Source: DASQFI01 sp035633215
Lineage (GTDB): Bacteria; Acidobacteriota; Vicinamibacteria; Vicinamibacterales; SCN-69-37
Length of the DNA stretch: 64,000 nt
Direction: 5' to 3'
NCBI GenBank assembly: GCA_035633215.1
Contig: DASQFI010000059.1
Span: forward strand, 124,001 to 188,000
Part shown: piece after piece, positions 23,912 to 32,859 of the stretch
Position numbering within the stretch: the stretch's first letter is position 1
Layout of the letters: each line of letters opens with the position of its first letter
The notes under the pieces: model-generated
What the model saw: only the letters and a program-made list of their open reading frames with translations
Told to the model about the DNA's origin: nothing
Database searches by the model: none
Position numbers and translations under genes: made by a program

Positions 23912-26671
23912 CTACGCTCTCAGCGTCGTCGCCGGATCGATCCGCATCGCCCGTCGCGCCGGTACGAGGGCGGCGCAGGCCGCGGTCAGGGCGAGCGCGA
24001 GGGCGACCGTGATGTACGTCAGCGGATCGGTCGCGCCGATGCCGAACAGCTGCCACGCGAAGAGCGGCGCCAGCGCCAGGGCGGCAATCGCGCCGAGCGT
24101 GATGCCAATCATCGCGAGCCGGACGGCCTGGCCAATCACGAGCGAGAGTACCTGCATCGGCGACGCGCCGAGCGCGAGTCGAATGCCGACTTCCGTCGTC
24201 CGTTCGGCGGCGATGAGCGTGATGACTCCGTACACGCCAAGCCCCGCGAGCACGAGCGTGACGCCGCCGAAAAGTCCGACGAGCAGGAGCACGAACCGCC
24301 GCTCCCCCACCGAACTGCTGCGAATCTGCTCCATCGTCCGGACATCCGTTGGCGGGTCGGCGCCCGCCTCGCGGATCGCCTGTCGGACGCCGGGCGCGAG
24401 CGTGGCCGGATCGCCAGCGGTCTTGATCGCGATGAACGGCGACACCGGCGGGTTCTGGCGGTACGAGACGTACAACTCTGGCCTCGGGGTCTCTTCCAGG
24501 TTCCGATGCTTGATGCTGCCGACGACGCCCACGATCTCCGTCCAGGGCCCGGTGGATCCGCCGAGCCGGATGCGCTTCCCGACCGCGTCTTCGCCGGGGA
24601 AGACGCGCGAGGCAAAGACCGTGTTGGCGACCGCCACGGATGGCCCGCCTACGACGTCTTCCGGACCGAACAGCCGGCCGCGAAGCAGTGGAATCCCCAT
24701 CGTCCCGAAGTAGTCGAACACGGCCCGGCGGAATTCCACTTCGGGCCGCTCGGCGGCCGGCGTGTTCCGCCCTTCGACTTCGATGTAGGTCGTGACGCTT
24801 GTACTCCCGAGCGGCAGCCGGGTCGTCCCGCCCACGCGCGTCACGCCAGGCACCGCACGCAAACGCGCTTCGAGGGTGTCGTAGAAGCCGAGACGCGAGG
24901 CCGGATCGGTCAATCGCGAGGGGACGGCCATCTGGAGCGTCAGGAGTCGATCGGCCTCGAAGCCGGCATGGACGCCGAGCACCGACACGAAGCTGCGAAG
25001 CAGGAGCCCGGCGCCAATCGTGAGCGTCATCGCCAGCGCGACTTCGGCGATGACGAACGTCGATCGCACACGTTGCCGGGCCGGCGACGCTGTGGACCGT
25101 TGCGTCTCGCGCAGCGATTCCTGCGCCTGCGAGCGCGCGGCCGAGAGCGCGGGGAGAAGGCCGACGATGATGCCCGTCGCCAGCGCGAGAAGCAGCGCGA
25201 AGACGACGACCGGAACGCTCGCGCTAACTTCGGCGAGTCTCGGGAGATGCGCGGGCGCCATCGCGAGGATGGCCTGCGTGCCGGCCGCCATTAATCCGAG
25301 CCCAAGCACGCCGCCGGCCAGGGAGAGGAGCAGGCTCTCGACGAGGGTTTGCTGAATCAGACGGCCGCGTGATGCGCCGAGCGCCGAACGAACGGCCAAA
25401 TCGCGCCGTCGCCCAGTCGCGCGCGCGAGCATCACGTTGGCGACGTTGAGGCATGTGATCATCAGCACGACGGCCACGCCACCGAGCAGGGTCAGGAGCG
25501 CGGGCCGCAGCTGCCCGACGGTCTGCTCGTGCAGCGGACGGACGGTGACCTCCCAACAGTTGTTCGTGTCGGGAAACCTGGCCGCGCGATCGGAAGCAAT
25601 CGCCGACAGATCGGCCGTCGCGCGCTCGATGGACATGCCGCTCTTCAGACGCGCGACGACGCTCAGATAGTGCAGGTTGCGGTTCGGCTGCCCGCTCGGG
25701 TCCACGAGGCGCGCGTCGAACGCGCGTGTCAGCGGCAGCCAGATATCTGCGTGCTGCACGCGGGTAAATCCTGTCGGTCCGAGCATCGACCGATACGGAA
25801 ACACGAAGTCCTCCGGCATGACGCCGAGAATCGTCGCGCGCTGCGGCGCGCCGACGATCTCGATCGTCTGGCCGACGACGTTCGGATCGCGGTTGAAGCG
25901 CCGCTGCCAGAAGTCGTGGCTGAGCACGATCCCGGGCGACGTGTCTCCAGTCTGGAACATGCGGCCGAGCATCGGCACGCGGCCCAGCAAATCGAGCATC
26001 CCCGGGGTCACGGCCGACCCCTGAATGACCTCCGGCTCGCTGCCGAGCCGGATCTGCACGGGAATCAGAAACGAGTACATCGCCTCGGTCGCGCCGAGCG
26101 ACGGCGCGGCGCGAAACGCGTCGACGTTCGCGGGCGAGACGGGATTGTGCGGCTCGCTCTGGCGCGTGTTGTCGCTCCAGATCATCACGAGGGAGTTGGG
26201 ATCGGCGTATGGCAGCGGCCGCCACAGCACCGAATACACGACACCGAAGATCGCGCTGTTCGCGCCGATGCCGAGCGCGAGGGTCGCCGCCGTCACCAGC
26301 GCGAACAGCGGCGTCCGGCGAAACTGCCGCAGCGCGAGCCGCACGTCGGCCCCCAACCATTCGAAGCTCATGGCAAGACTCCTGAAGCAAGCGGACGGCG
26401 CGACGCGACCCGGCCAGGCCCATTGGATCACGGCCACACGCGCGCGCTCCGACAGACCCGTCACCACGGCATCGGCGACCTGGAACATCCCGAGACCAGC
26501 CGCGTGCAGCCCGGATGTCGCGGCCGCCTGCCGCTGGTCGAAGATGGCATTGAGTTCGGGACCGAAGTCGCGGCGAAACGGCGCCGGGTAAGCATGAATG
26601 GCCAGGCGATGGAGTGCGGTCGTGCACGCACGCATGCACGACGTCCGGGGGCGAACGTGACCGGATCTCAC
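23912..26671 (-). CDS. ADOP-type FtsX/MacB ABC permease with N-terminal extension
   Basis: 919 aa. The GTG at 26671 overlaps the PadR stop in GTGA, indicating translational coupling; an internal ATG at 26635 is the alternative start. Residues about 15-100 (RLAIHAYPAPFRRDFGPELN) form the cytosolic extension seen in a subset of ADOPs. The duplicated FtsX/MacB layout follows with LALGIGANSAIFGV, CLNVANVMLARA, GIRLALGA and ending VPARRAMRIDPATTLRA. No ATPase gene lies beside it. Being the second gene of a PadR operon suggests induction by a phenolic or other ligand, but the cargo is unknown. Confidence 0.9.
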   Translation of the reverse strand: MRSGHVRPRTSCMRACTTALHRLAIHAYPAPFRRDFGPELNAIFDQRQAAATSGLHAAGLGMFQVADAVVTGLSERARVAVIQWAWPGRVAPSACFRSLAMSFEWLGADVRLALRQFRRTPLFALVTAATLALGIGANSAIFGVVYSVLWRPLPYADPNSLVMIWSDNTRQSEPHNPVSPANVDAFRAAPSLGATEAMYSFLIPVQIRLGSEPEVIQGSAVTPGMLDLLGRVPMLGRMFQTGDTSPGIVLSHDFWQRRFNRDPNVVGQTIEIVGAPQRATILGVMPEDFVFPYRSMLGPTGFTRVQHADIWLPLTRAFDARLVDPSGQPNRNLHYLSVVARLKSGMSIERATADLSAIASDRAARFPDTNNCWEVTVRPLHEQTVGQLRPALLTLLGGVAVVLMITCLNVANVMLARATGRRRDLAVRSALGASRGRLIQQTLVESLLLSLAGGVLGLGLMAAGTQAILAMAPAHLPRLAEVSASVPVVVFALLLALATGIIVGLLPALSAARSQAQESLRETQRSTASPARQRVRSTFVIAEVALAMTLTIGAGLLLRSFVSVLGVHAGFEADRLLTLQMAVPSRLTDPASRLGFYDTLEARLRAVPGVTRVGGTTRLPLGSTSVTTYIEVEGRNTPAAERPEVEFRRAVFDYFGTMGIPLLRGRLFGPEDVVGGPSVAVANTVFASRVFPGEDAVGKRIRLGGSTGPWTEIVGVVGSIKHRNLEETPRPELYVSYRQNPPVSPFIAIKTAGDPATLAPGVRQAIREAGADPPTDVRTMEQIRSSSVGERRFVLLLVGLFGGVTLVLAGLGVYGVITLIAAERTTEVGIRLALGASPMQVLSLVIGQAVRLAMIGITLGAIAALALAPLFAWQLFGIGATDPLTYITVALALALTAACAALVPARRAMRIDPATTLRA

Positions 26672-27033
26672 CGGCGATCCTGGGGAAGCAGGCGGTGCGC
26701 CCGGGCGGCCGCGACCTGATCGGCGAGCCGCTCGGCCTCGGCTCGCGCGATCTTCCGGCCGCGCGACGTGATGCGGTAGTTCACGCGCCGCTCGTCGTCG
26801 CCCTCGGCGTGGCCGGCTTTCTCGATGAGGCCTTCGTCGAGCAGGCGGCTCAGCGCGCGGTAGAGCGTCCCCGTACGCATCGGAATCGTCGCCGAGAGAC
26901 GGCTCTCGAGGACCTGCAGGATGGCGTACCCATGTCGGTCGCCATCGAGCAGCGCCAGCAGGATCTCGAACGACAGCGGAGTGAGCGGAAGGCTCTCGTC
27001 GGCCGGTCGGTACGGCATGACATCATCATGCAT
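26668..27033 (-). CDS. PadR-family transcriptional regulator
   Basis: 121 aa with the PadR winged helix: LTPLSFEILLALLDGDRHGYAI, then PMRTGTLYRALSRLLDEGLI as recognition helix, ERRVNYRITSRGRK as wing, and a short C-terminal helix. The ATG at 27033 lies inside a palindrome; the ATG at 27018 (MPYRPADE) is just downstream of it and equally likely. It represses its own promoter in most studied members. The overlap with the ADOP gene makes a regulator-transporter operon, the same layout as at 46.7-49.7 kb. Confidence 0.9.
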   Translation of the reverse strand: MHDDVMPYRPADESLPLTPLSFEILLALLDGDRHGYAILQVLESRLSATIPMRTGTLYRALSRLLDEGLIEKAGHAEGDDERRVNYRITSRGRKIARAEAERLADQVAAARAHRLLPQDRR

Positions 27034-27046
27034 ATATTCATGATGA
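27023..27046. promoter_or_regulatory. Palindromic operator, probably for PadR autoregulation
   Basis: TCATCATG and CATGATGA are perfect 8-bp arms around CATATATT, an AT-rich island in GC-rich DNA. A TTGACT hexamer lies immediately upstream on the minus strand (about 27050-27055). The site overlaps or touches the padR start codon, as expected for an autorepressor. PadR operators are typically ATG...CAT dyads, which this fits. Confidence 0.65.
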
Positions 27047-27067
27047 AGTCAATAGCTGGGCGCCGAA

Positions 27068-27688
27068 TCCCCACTGTCCGATCGGGCATGGTGTATCGCA
27101 GGACCCTCGAGGCGCTTGTGGTGCCTCGCCTCGAAACGCCGAGGTCCGGTTCGGCTCTTTGAGGTGGGACGCTCGCGGCCTCCGGGGGAGCTGCCGCGAG
27201 AAATCGCTCGCTCCATTCGCGCCGCGTGCATCCTGACGCCCATCGCGCCACGCCGCACACGGCGGCGAGTGGCGCTCGCACGCTGGCGCTCCTGTCGCGG
27301 CGATTTCGTACTCTCGCTCATCGCGGCACTCCCACGTCGGCCGCGATCGCCCACCTCAAACGCCGAACCGCGCGTCTCTCGGGCAGGCGTCAGTTCACAA
27401 GACATCACGTGTGGGCGTGGCGCGCCTGACACCGACCCTCGAGGCGCTTGTGGCGCCGGCCGCGGCCGACTTGGACTGACGCGATGAGCGTCAGTCTGAA
27501 CACGCGCCGTAGGAAGCGAGGATTGCACGCGCCGAGCTCCGCCGTGTGCGGAGCGGCGCGTTCAGCGGCAGTACGCAATCCGAGCGAACGGAGGCAGCGG
27601 GTTCGAGCGTCACGTCCCGGAGGTCCGCGGACGGCGCCACAAGCGCTTTGAGGGTCCTGCGACACCAACCCCGATCGGACAGTGGGGA
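27068..27688. mobile_element. 621-bp non-coding element with ~55-bp terminal inverted repeats and nested inner repeats
   Basis: The ends match over about 55 bp with roughly five mismatches and a 2-nt gap, starting TCCCCACTGTCCGATCGGG at each end. A second inverted pair lies inside (27147-27180 with 27339-27370, cores TTTGAGGTGGG and CCCACCTCAAA). The block CCCTCGAGGCGCTTGTGG occurs at about 27100 and again at 27434 as a direct copy. Hairpins such as CCGCCGTGTGCGG occur in both halves. No frame shows a protein family. No clear target duplication flanks it. It looks like a MITE-like or structured element and fills the whole padR-aminotransferase gap. Confidence 0.7.
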
Positions 27689-27714
27689 CCTCGGCTCCTG
27701 ACGGGGAACGAGGA

Positions 27715-29070
27715 CTACGCGTCGAACGCGCTCGCGTTGTTCCTGGTCGAATCCATGGAATCGAGCGCCGACGTCGGCGTGCTCAGGAGCTCTTTCATGG
27801 CGCCGACGAACGTGTCGATTTCCTGGATGGTCGTGTAGATGTTCGGCGTGACCCGAATGCCCTGGTAGTCGAACTTCGGCCCGGGCGGCTGCGATCCGGA
27901 AATGCCGGCGACGATGATGCGGTACCGGTCCCAGAGGAACGTCGAGATCTTGCCGGGTTCCAGGCCCTGGATCCCGACGGTCGCGAGACCCCACGTCTGG
28001 CCCGGTTTGAGACTCGAGTGCATCTGCACGCGTGGCAGCTGTCCGAGCGGGGTCGCCCAGCGCATGGTCAGGTAGTAGAGGCGCGCGGCTTTACGTTCGG
28101 CGCCAATCGCCTGGTGGAACGCCAGGGCATCGGCGATGGCGGCCCGCGTCCCGGCCGGCGCCGTGCCGATCTCCTCGAACTTGCGGATGTCGTTCGCGCT
28201 GCGCGCGGGGGCGGCCTGGAGCGGCCAGACATTCGCGATCTGGTCGCGCTTGACGAAGAGGATGCCGGTCCCGAACGGGGCCAGCAGCCACTTATGGAGG
28301 CTCACGCCGTACGAATCGCACTCGAGCTCGCGCAGCTTGAATGGGAATTGCGCGCCCGCATGCGCGCCGTCGACGATGGTCCGGATGCCGCGCGCCCGGG
28401 CCATGCGCGAGATCTGCTGGACCGGGAAGAGCTGCCCGGTGAGATTCGTGATGTGGCAGAAGTGCAGCACCTTGGTGCGCGGCGTGATCGCCTTTTCGAC
28501 ACGCTCGAACAGATCCTGCTGGGTCGTCGGCACCGGGAACTGAATCCGCGTGACGGTGATCTTGTCGCGCCGCACGCGCTGATCCCACGTCGTCAGCATA
28601 CGCGGGTAGTCCTGCTCGGTCGTGATCACCTCGTCGCCGGCGGCGAGATCGATGCCGTTCTGCAGAATCTGGAGCGACTCGCTCGCGTTGCGCGTAATCG
28701 CCAGCTCCTCCGGGTCGCAGCCGAACTCGCCGGCGAGGCCGCGCCGGACCGACTCGACGTTCCGGTTGATCAGGCCCGCGTAATAGACGGGCGCCAGGTT
28801 CTGCATGTCGAGGTAGCGTTTGACGGCATCCAGGACCACGGTCGGCTGCGAGCAGTGATTGCCCGTGTTCAAGTTGATCAGGGTGCGGTCGAGCGCGAAC
28901 GCCTGCTGGATCTCGCGCCAGTAGCCCTCGTCACGCGCGACCTGGTCCGGCGATTGGCCCTGGACTGATTTCGCCGCCGCAAGAATCTCGGCGAGGCCGT
29001 TCGTTCGAACCGTCAGCGCCGCGGTGCCGAGCACCGAGGTCGTGCGCAGGAAAGATCGCCGGGTCCACAT
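27715..29070 (-). CDS. Tat-exported class-V aminotransferase-like PLP protein
   Basis: 451 aa. The signal MWTRRSFLRTTSVLGTAALT carries the RRSFLR twin-arginine motif. The class-V fold has ITRNASESL (phosphate loop), TIVDGAHAGAQF (Asp that holds the pyridine N) and SLHKWLLAPFGTG with the PLP lysine at about 260. NLNTGNHCSQPT near the N-terminus and MLTTWDQRVRR resemble isopenicillin-N-epimerase-like enzymes. It is a distant paralogue of 2130-3386. The C-terminal 25 residues (TPTSALDSMDSTRNNASA) look disordered. The neighbouring SRPBCC gene ends 15 bp upstream of nothing shared, so operon membership is uncertain. Substrate unknown. Confidence 0.87.
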   Translation of the reverse strand: MWTRRSFLRTTSVLGTAALTVRTNGLAEILAAAKSVQGQSPDQVARDEGYWREIQQAFALDRTLINLNTGNHCSQPTVVLDAVKRYLDMQNLAPVYYAGLINRNVESVRRGLAGEFGCDPEELAITRNASESLQILQNGIDLAAGDEVITTEQDYPRMLTTWDQRVRRDKITVTRIQFPVPTTQQDLFERVEKAITPRTKVLHFCHITNLTGQLFPVQQISRMARARGIRTIVDGAHAGAQFPFKLRELECDSYGVSLHKWLLAPFGTGILFVKRDQIANVWPLQAAPARSANDIRKFEEIGTAPAGTRAAIADALAFHQAIGAERKAARLYYLTMRWATPLGQLPRVQMHSSLKPGQTWGLATVGIQGLEPGKISTFLWDRYRIIVAGISGSQPPGPKFDYQGIRVTPNIYTTIQEIDTFVGAMKELLSTPTSALDSMDSTRNNASAFDA

Positions 29071-29085
29071 GGGTGCCTCCTGAGA

Positions 29086-29529
29086 TCATTTCCCCGTTTC
29101 GACGAGCGACTTCAGACGGCCGAGATCCGCCGTGAGGGCGGTCTTCATCGGCGCCGCGATCATCGCTGCCGGAATGAACGAGAGCGCGGTCGGCTGCCCG
29201 ACGTTGTGAATCGTGACGTGCGATCCGCCGCCAGCGCGCTGGATCTCGTACTTGATCGTGCCGGTGAACGGCCCCTCGGTCACGCGCAGCACGAGTAAGT
29301 GCGGGAACATCACGCGCTCGACCTCCGTGGTCCAATCGACGTCATGGCCCATGACGCTGGCGCGCCGGCGGACGCGGGCGCCGGGCGCGAGCGCGGCGTC
29401 GATCAACTCGACGTTCGTGACCGCCTGCATCCACTGCGGCTCGCGCTGGGGATCGAACATCACGGCGGCGACGTCGGCCGGAGCGGCGCCAATCTCGATC
29501 TCGACGGTGACGTCCACGGAACTGGTCAT
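29086..29529 (-). CDS. SRPBCC (START-like) superfamily protein
   Basis: 147 aa from ATG 29529; a TTG two codons earlier is possible. The pattern of a strand with VEIEIGAAPADVAAVMFDP, then QWMQAVTNVELID, ASVMGHDVDWTTEV, a strand with FTGTIKYEIQ and a long C-terminal helix (AALTADLGRLKSLVE) fits the helix-grip fold of polyketide cyclase/dehydrase-like proteins. These bind hydrophobic ligands in a cavity. It lies upstream of the Tat PLP gene on the same strand with a 15-bp gap, so the two are probably co-transcribed. No specific ligand is suggested. Confidence 0.8.
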   Translation of the reverse strand: MTSSVDVTVEIEIGAAPADVAAVMFDPQREPQWMQAVTNVELIDAALAPGARVRRRASVMGHDVDWTTEVERVMFPHLLVLRVTEGPFTGTIKYEIQRAGGGSHVTIHNVGQPTALSFIPAAMIAAPMKTALTADLGRLKSLVETGK

Positions 29530-29656
29530 CGCCAAAGTATTGCAGAAGGCCGGAACGCCGGAGCGGGAATTTCGTGGGGACCATGCGGAGGGAAGGTGCC
29601 GGACGAACGTGCGAAGGCAGGGGCCGTTGGCCCCTGCCTCCCGTGTAGTAATCGGG

Positions 29657-32602
29657 CTAGAAGGAGTACTTGAAGCCCAATCTGTAGATTCGCGGCGACA
29701 GCACGCCGGTCGGGCGCGCGAACCGCTGATACTCGACGGTCTCCTGCTGCGGCGTGTTGCGGTAGATCACCGTGGTCCGACGTCCGACGATCTGGTCCAT
29801 GCTCTGGGACGCGTTGGTGTTGGCGATGTTGAACGCGTCGAAGAACAGCGACAGCTCGTGGCTCGCGAGCCGGTTCTTTAGCCGGAACCGCTTCTCCACG
29901 CGGGCGTCGAAGATGGTGATGTTGTCCTCGCGCCAATCTCCGGTGCGGTCGGCATCGTAATTGAACGTCAGGTTGATGTTCTGGGCGGCGCCGGTTGCCA
30001 GGTTGGTGCCGCTCGCCAACGCGATCTGACGCGCCTGCGGATCGCCGCCCTGGTGACGGAGCGACGGCGACACGACCACGCCCCACGGTGCGCGGTAGGT
30101 CCCGACGACCTTGAACGCCCACACCTCCACCGTGTTGTCGTTGAACCGCTCCTGGTTCGGATTCTGGACGAACCCGAGGTCACGATCCCAGTTGTACAGG
30201 AAGTTCGTCATGACCGACCAGTTGTTCCGCATACGCCGCGTCAGCGTGATGTCGAACGCGCGATCGACGACGATGATCCCATCGACGGTGCGTGTTTCGG
30301 TTTCGCTCGCCGGCACCGGGCTCGGGATGTCGTAGACGATGAACGACTCGCCGTCATCCTGGTTACCCCTAATGCCATCGACACCCGGATCGGCTACCAG
30401 GATTTGGTTCGTGTAGAGCGAGTACAGACGCGCCAGCTGCACCCCCGCCGAGTTGTTGCCGTCCGACTTGTAGGTGTAGCCCACGCGCATCCCGACGTCC
30501 CTGAACAGCTCGTGCTCGAGCCACACGCTCGTGCTGTCGGTGTAGGTGTGCTTGATGTTCGGATCGACGCGGGAGGCGGTGCCGCCCGCGCTGCTGACGA
30601 AGTTGCCCAGCTCGTTCATGGTGAACTGCCGGTCGCCGTTGTCGTTCCAGCCAAACGTCGCCGTCAGGCTCTGGGCCGGGTTGATACCAGACGACGCCGT
30701 GCCGGTGTTCTGGTAGAACCGTCCCCAGTTGAACTTCGCCACCGTCTTGCCGGTCCCGAACAGATCCCAGGCCACGCCGATGCGCGGCGCGACTGACGAA
30801 TGGGTCCGGATGTCGCCCACGCCAGGAATAATGAACGTGTCGGCAAAGGGTGTTCTCGGTCTCGTGTGGCCGTTCGGCAGCGGGGCGCCCGCATAGAAGT
30901 AGTCGCGGAACGGCCCCGGCAGGATCTCCTCGTCGGGGAAATACGACGAGTAATAATCCCAACGCACGCCGACGTTGGCCGTGATCCGGTTCGTCAGCTC
31001 CCACTGATCCGTGATGAACACGCCGTGGTGCCAGGACGAATTGATCGCGTTGCGATCGGTGTTGCGCAGGGTCACGCGGAACGGCGTGGTGAAATCAGGC
31101 GCGCCCGCCGGGCTGTTGAACGCCAGGCTCAAGTCGTCCAGGACGCCGTAGTCGGTGAAGTCCTGCGTTTCCCACTCGCTGACCATGCCGAATTTGAACG
31201 CGTGGTCGCCGCGCAGGAAATTGTCTTTGAAATAGGTGGCCGTCCAGTCGAACTGGTGACGGAGCCGGTTGTTCTGATCCTGTGCATCCCCACCGGCAAC
31301 GTTCCCCGTGCTGTTTTCGGTCATCCGGCGCCGCAGGTTCGTTCCCCCCTGTCCCGTTCCGACTTCTCCGTTGATGCCATAGGCATAGTTCGGCCAGTCG
31401 TACCCAAAGTTTGAGTACCGGGCGTTGTGGAAGAACTTGCTGCCAGCAACGCTGTTCCAGTCGAGGTTGGCCGCCCACGACCAGCTGTCCTGCCTGAACG
31501 GCGCGTCGAGATAGGCCGTGCTGCCGGCGCCGCGGTGCGGCTGGAACTTCCGGCCCCACTGGATGTAGTGGCCCAGCCGGTTGTTCTGCGACAGCTGATA
31601 GTTGAGCTTGTACGTCACGTTCGTCAGCCGCGTCTCGAAGAAGAACCCGCCCGGGTTCTCGACCGGGAACCCGTCCACAGTGACGCCCGTGCGCTGATCG
31701 CGGAAGGACCCGAAGAACCAGAACTTGTCGCGCTTGATCGGCCCGCCCATGCTGAAGTTCGGGTCGCGATAGAGGAGGATACGGGTGCCCTCGGTAACTC
31801 CCACTCGCCGAAGGGCGTCGGTGATGTTTTGGCCCTGGAATTTCTTGTTCTCGTAGTCGTAGTACATGTCGCCCTTGAACTTGTTCCCGCCCGACTTGAT
31901 CACGGCGTTCAGCTGAACGCCCGGGACCGCGGCCGACGCGTCATTGCCGTCGGCGCCGAGCTGCAGTTCCTGGAACGATCCGTAGTCGTAGTAAAACCCG
32001 GCTCCGCCCGTGCCCTCGGTTGTGTTCACGCCGTCAACCTGGACGCGAACCTGTCCCGAGTACCCGAACGCGGAATAGCCGGTCTGGGTGCCCGCGCGCG
32101 AGCCGCCCACGTCGAAGGTGGTGACCATGAACCCGGGCGACTGGCCGATGACCGTCCAGATGTCCCTCGAGTTCGGAATGTCCTTGAGCATCTCCTGCGT
32201 GATGTTCGTCTGGACGTTGGTGTTCTTCACGTCAACCACGGGGGACGCGCCGGTGACGGTGACCGTCTCGGTGAGTGACGCGACCGCCAGCTGGACCGGG
32301 ACCGTCGCCGCGAAGTTGATGGTCACGATGATGCCCTCGCGGTTGACCGTGCCGAACCCCGCGAGCTGGTACTTCAAGGCGTATGTGCCGGGAGGCAGGG
32401 ATGGAAAGCGGTAGACCCCCTGCTCGTTCGTAACCGCAGTCTGGCTCACAATGAGCGCAGGACTCGTGGCCGTGACCGTGACACCGGGCAGCAACGCCGC
32501 GGTGTTGTCGGTGACCGTGCCGCTGATGCTTCCTGTGGTCTGTGCCCAGGCCGGCACAGCCATCAGTAACATCAGGACGCAGGCAAACCCGTACCTCCTC
32601 AT
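29657..32602 (-). CDS. TonB-dependent receptor, Oar-like, with carboxypeptidase-regulatory domain
   Basis: 981 aa. ATG 32602 is preceded by AGGAGGA and opens a signal peptide ending PAWAQ. Residues about 22-110 are the carboxypeptidase-D regulatory-like beta-sandwich (GSISGTVTDNTAALLPGVTV). A plug domain with IPNSRDIWTVIGQSPG and VQVDGVNTTEG follows, then a large outer-membrane barrel ending in aromatic YRLGFKYSF. Such receptors are greatly expanded in Acidobacteriota and import large or polymeric substrates, or act as adhesins. No dedicated TonB, lipoprotein partner or degradative enzyme adjoins, so the ligand is unknown. The gene stands alone with a strong ribosome site. Confidence 0.9.
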   Translation of the reverse strand: MRRYGFACVLMLLMAVPAWAQTTGSISGTVTDNTAALLPGVTVTATSPALIVSQTAVTNEQGVYRFPSLPPGTYALKYQLAGFGTVNREGIIVTINFAATVPVQLAVASLTETVTVTGASPVVDVKNTNVQTNITQEMLKDIPNSRDIWTVIGQSPGFMVTTFDVGGSRAGTQTGYSAFGYSGQVRVQVDGVNTTEGTGGAGFYYDYGSFQELQLGADGNDASAAVPGVQLNAVIKSGGNKFKGDMYYDYENKKFQGQNITDALRRVGVTEGTRILLYRDPNFSMGGPIKRDKFWFFGSFRDQRTGVTVDGFPVENPGGFFFETRLTNVTYKLNYQLSQNNRLGHYIQWGRKFQPHRGAGSTAYLDAPFRQDSWSWAANLDWNSVAGSKFFHNARYSNFGYDWPNYAYGINGEVGTGQGGTNLRRRMTENSTGNVAGGDAQDQNNRLRHQFDWTATYFKDNFLRGDHAFKFGMVSEWETQDFTDYGVLDDLSLAFNSPAGAPDFTTPFRVTLRNTDRNAINSSWHHGVFITDQWELTNRITANVGVRWDYYSSYFPDEEILPGPFRDYFYAGAPLPNGHTRPRTPFADTFIIPGVGDIRTHSSVAPRIGVAWDLFGTGKTVAKFNWGRFYQNTGTASSGINPAQSLTATFGWNDNGDRQFTMNELGNFVSSAGGTASRVDPNIKHTYTDSTSVWLEHELFRDVGMRVGYTYKSDGNNSAGVQLARLYSLYTNQILVADPGVDGIRGNQDDGESFIVYDIPSPVPASETETRTVDGIIVVDRAFDITLTRRMRNNWSVMTNFLYNWDRDLGFVQNPNQERFNDNTVEVWAFKVVGTYRAPWGVVVSPSLRHQGGDPQARQIALASGTNLATGAAQNINLTFNYDADRTGDWREDNITIFDARVEKRFRLKNRLASHELSLFFDAFNIANTNASQSMDQIVGRRTTVIYRNTPQQETVEYQRFARPTGVLSPRIYRLGFKYSF

Positions 32603-32859
32603 GTTTCCTCCTCCTACCAAAAGACCACTAGCTACCAAAAGACCACTGGCGCCGCAGGGGCACCAGGGGCGCGCGCTGAAATCTCGATAAACAGAGCTGT
32701 TAAAAGAGCTTCCAAACTGGGTATGAGTACGATAACGCTAGTCCGAATCCGGGCGAGTTGCAACGAGATTCGGCAGCGCCTGGCCGCGATCGGACGCCCC
32801 GCGGCGGCCGCGGTCACGCTGCGTGCTAGACTCCCCTTTCATCCCATTCGAGTACCCGC

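Noticed and set aside
27047..27714. Several 60-160-codon frames in the padR upstream region
   Set aside because: They are Arg-rich, in both strands, and are explained by the nested inverted repeats of the 621-bp element.
27715..29070. EgtE (ergothioneine C-S lyase) for the class-V PLP protein
   Set aside because: It is Tat-exported and more than 30 kb from egtBD, so there is no support beyond fold similarity.
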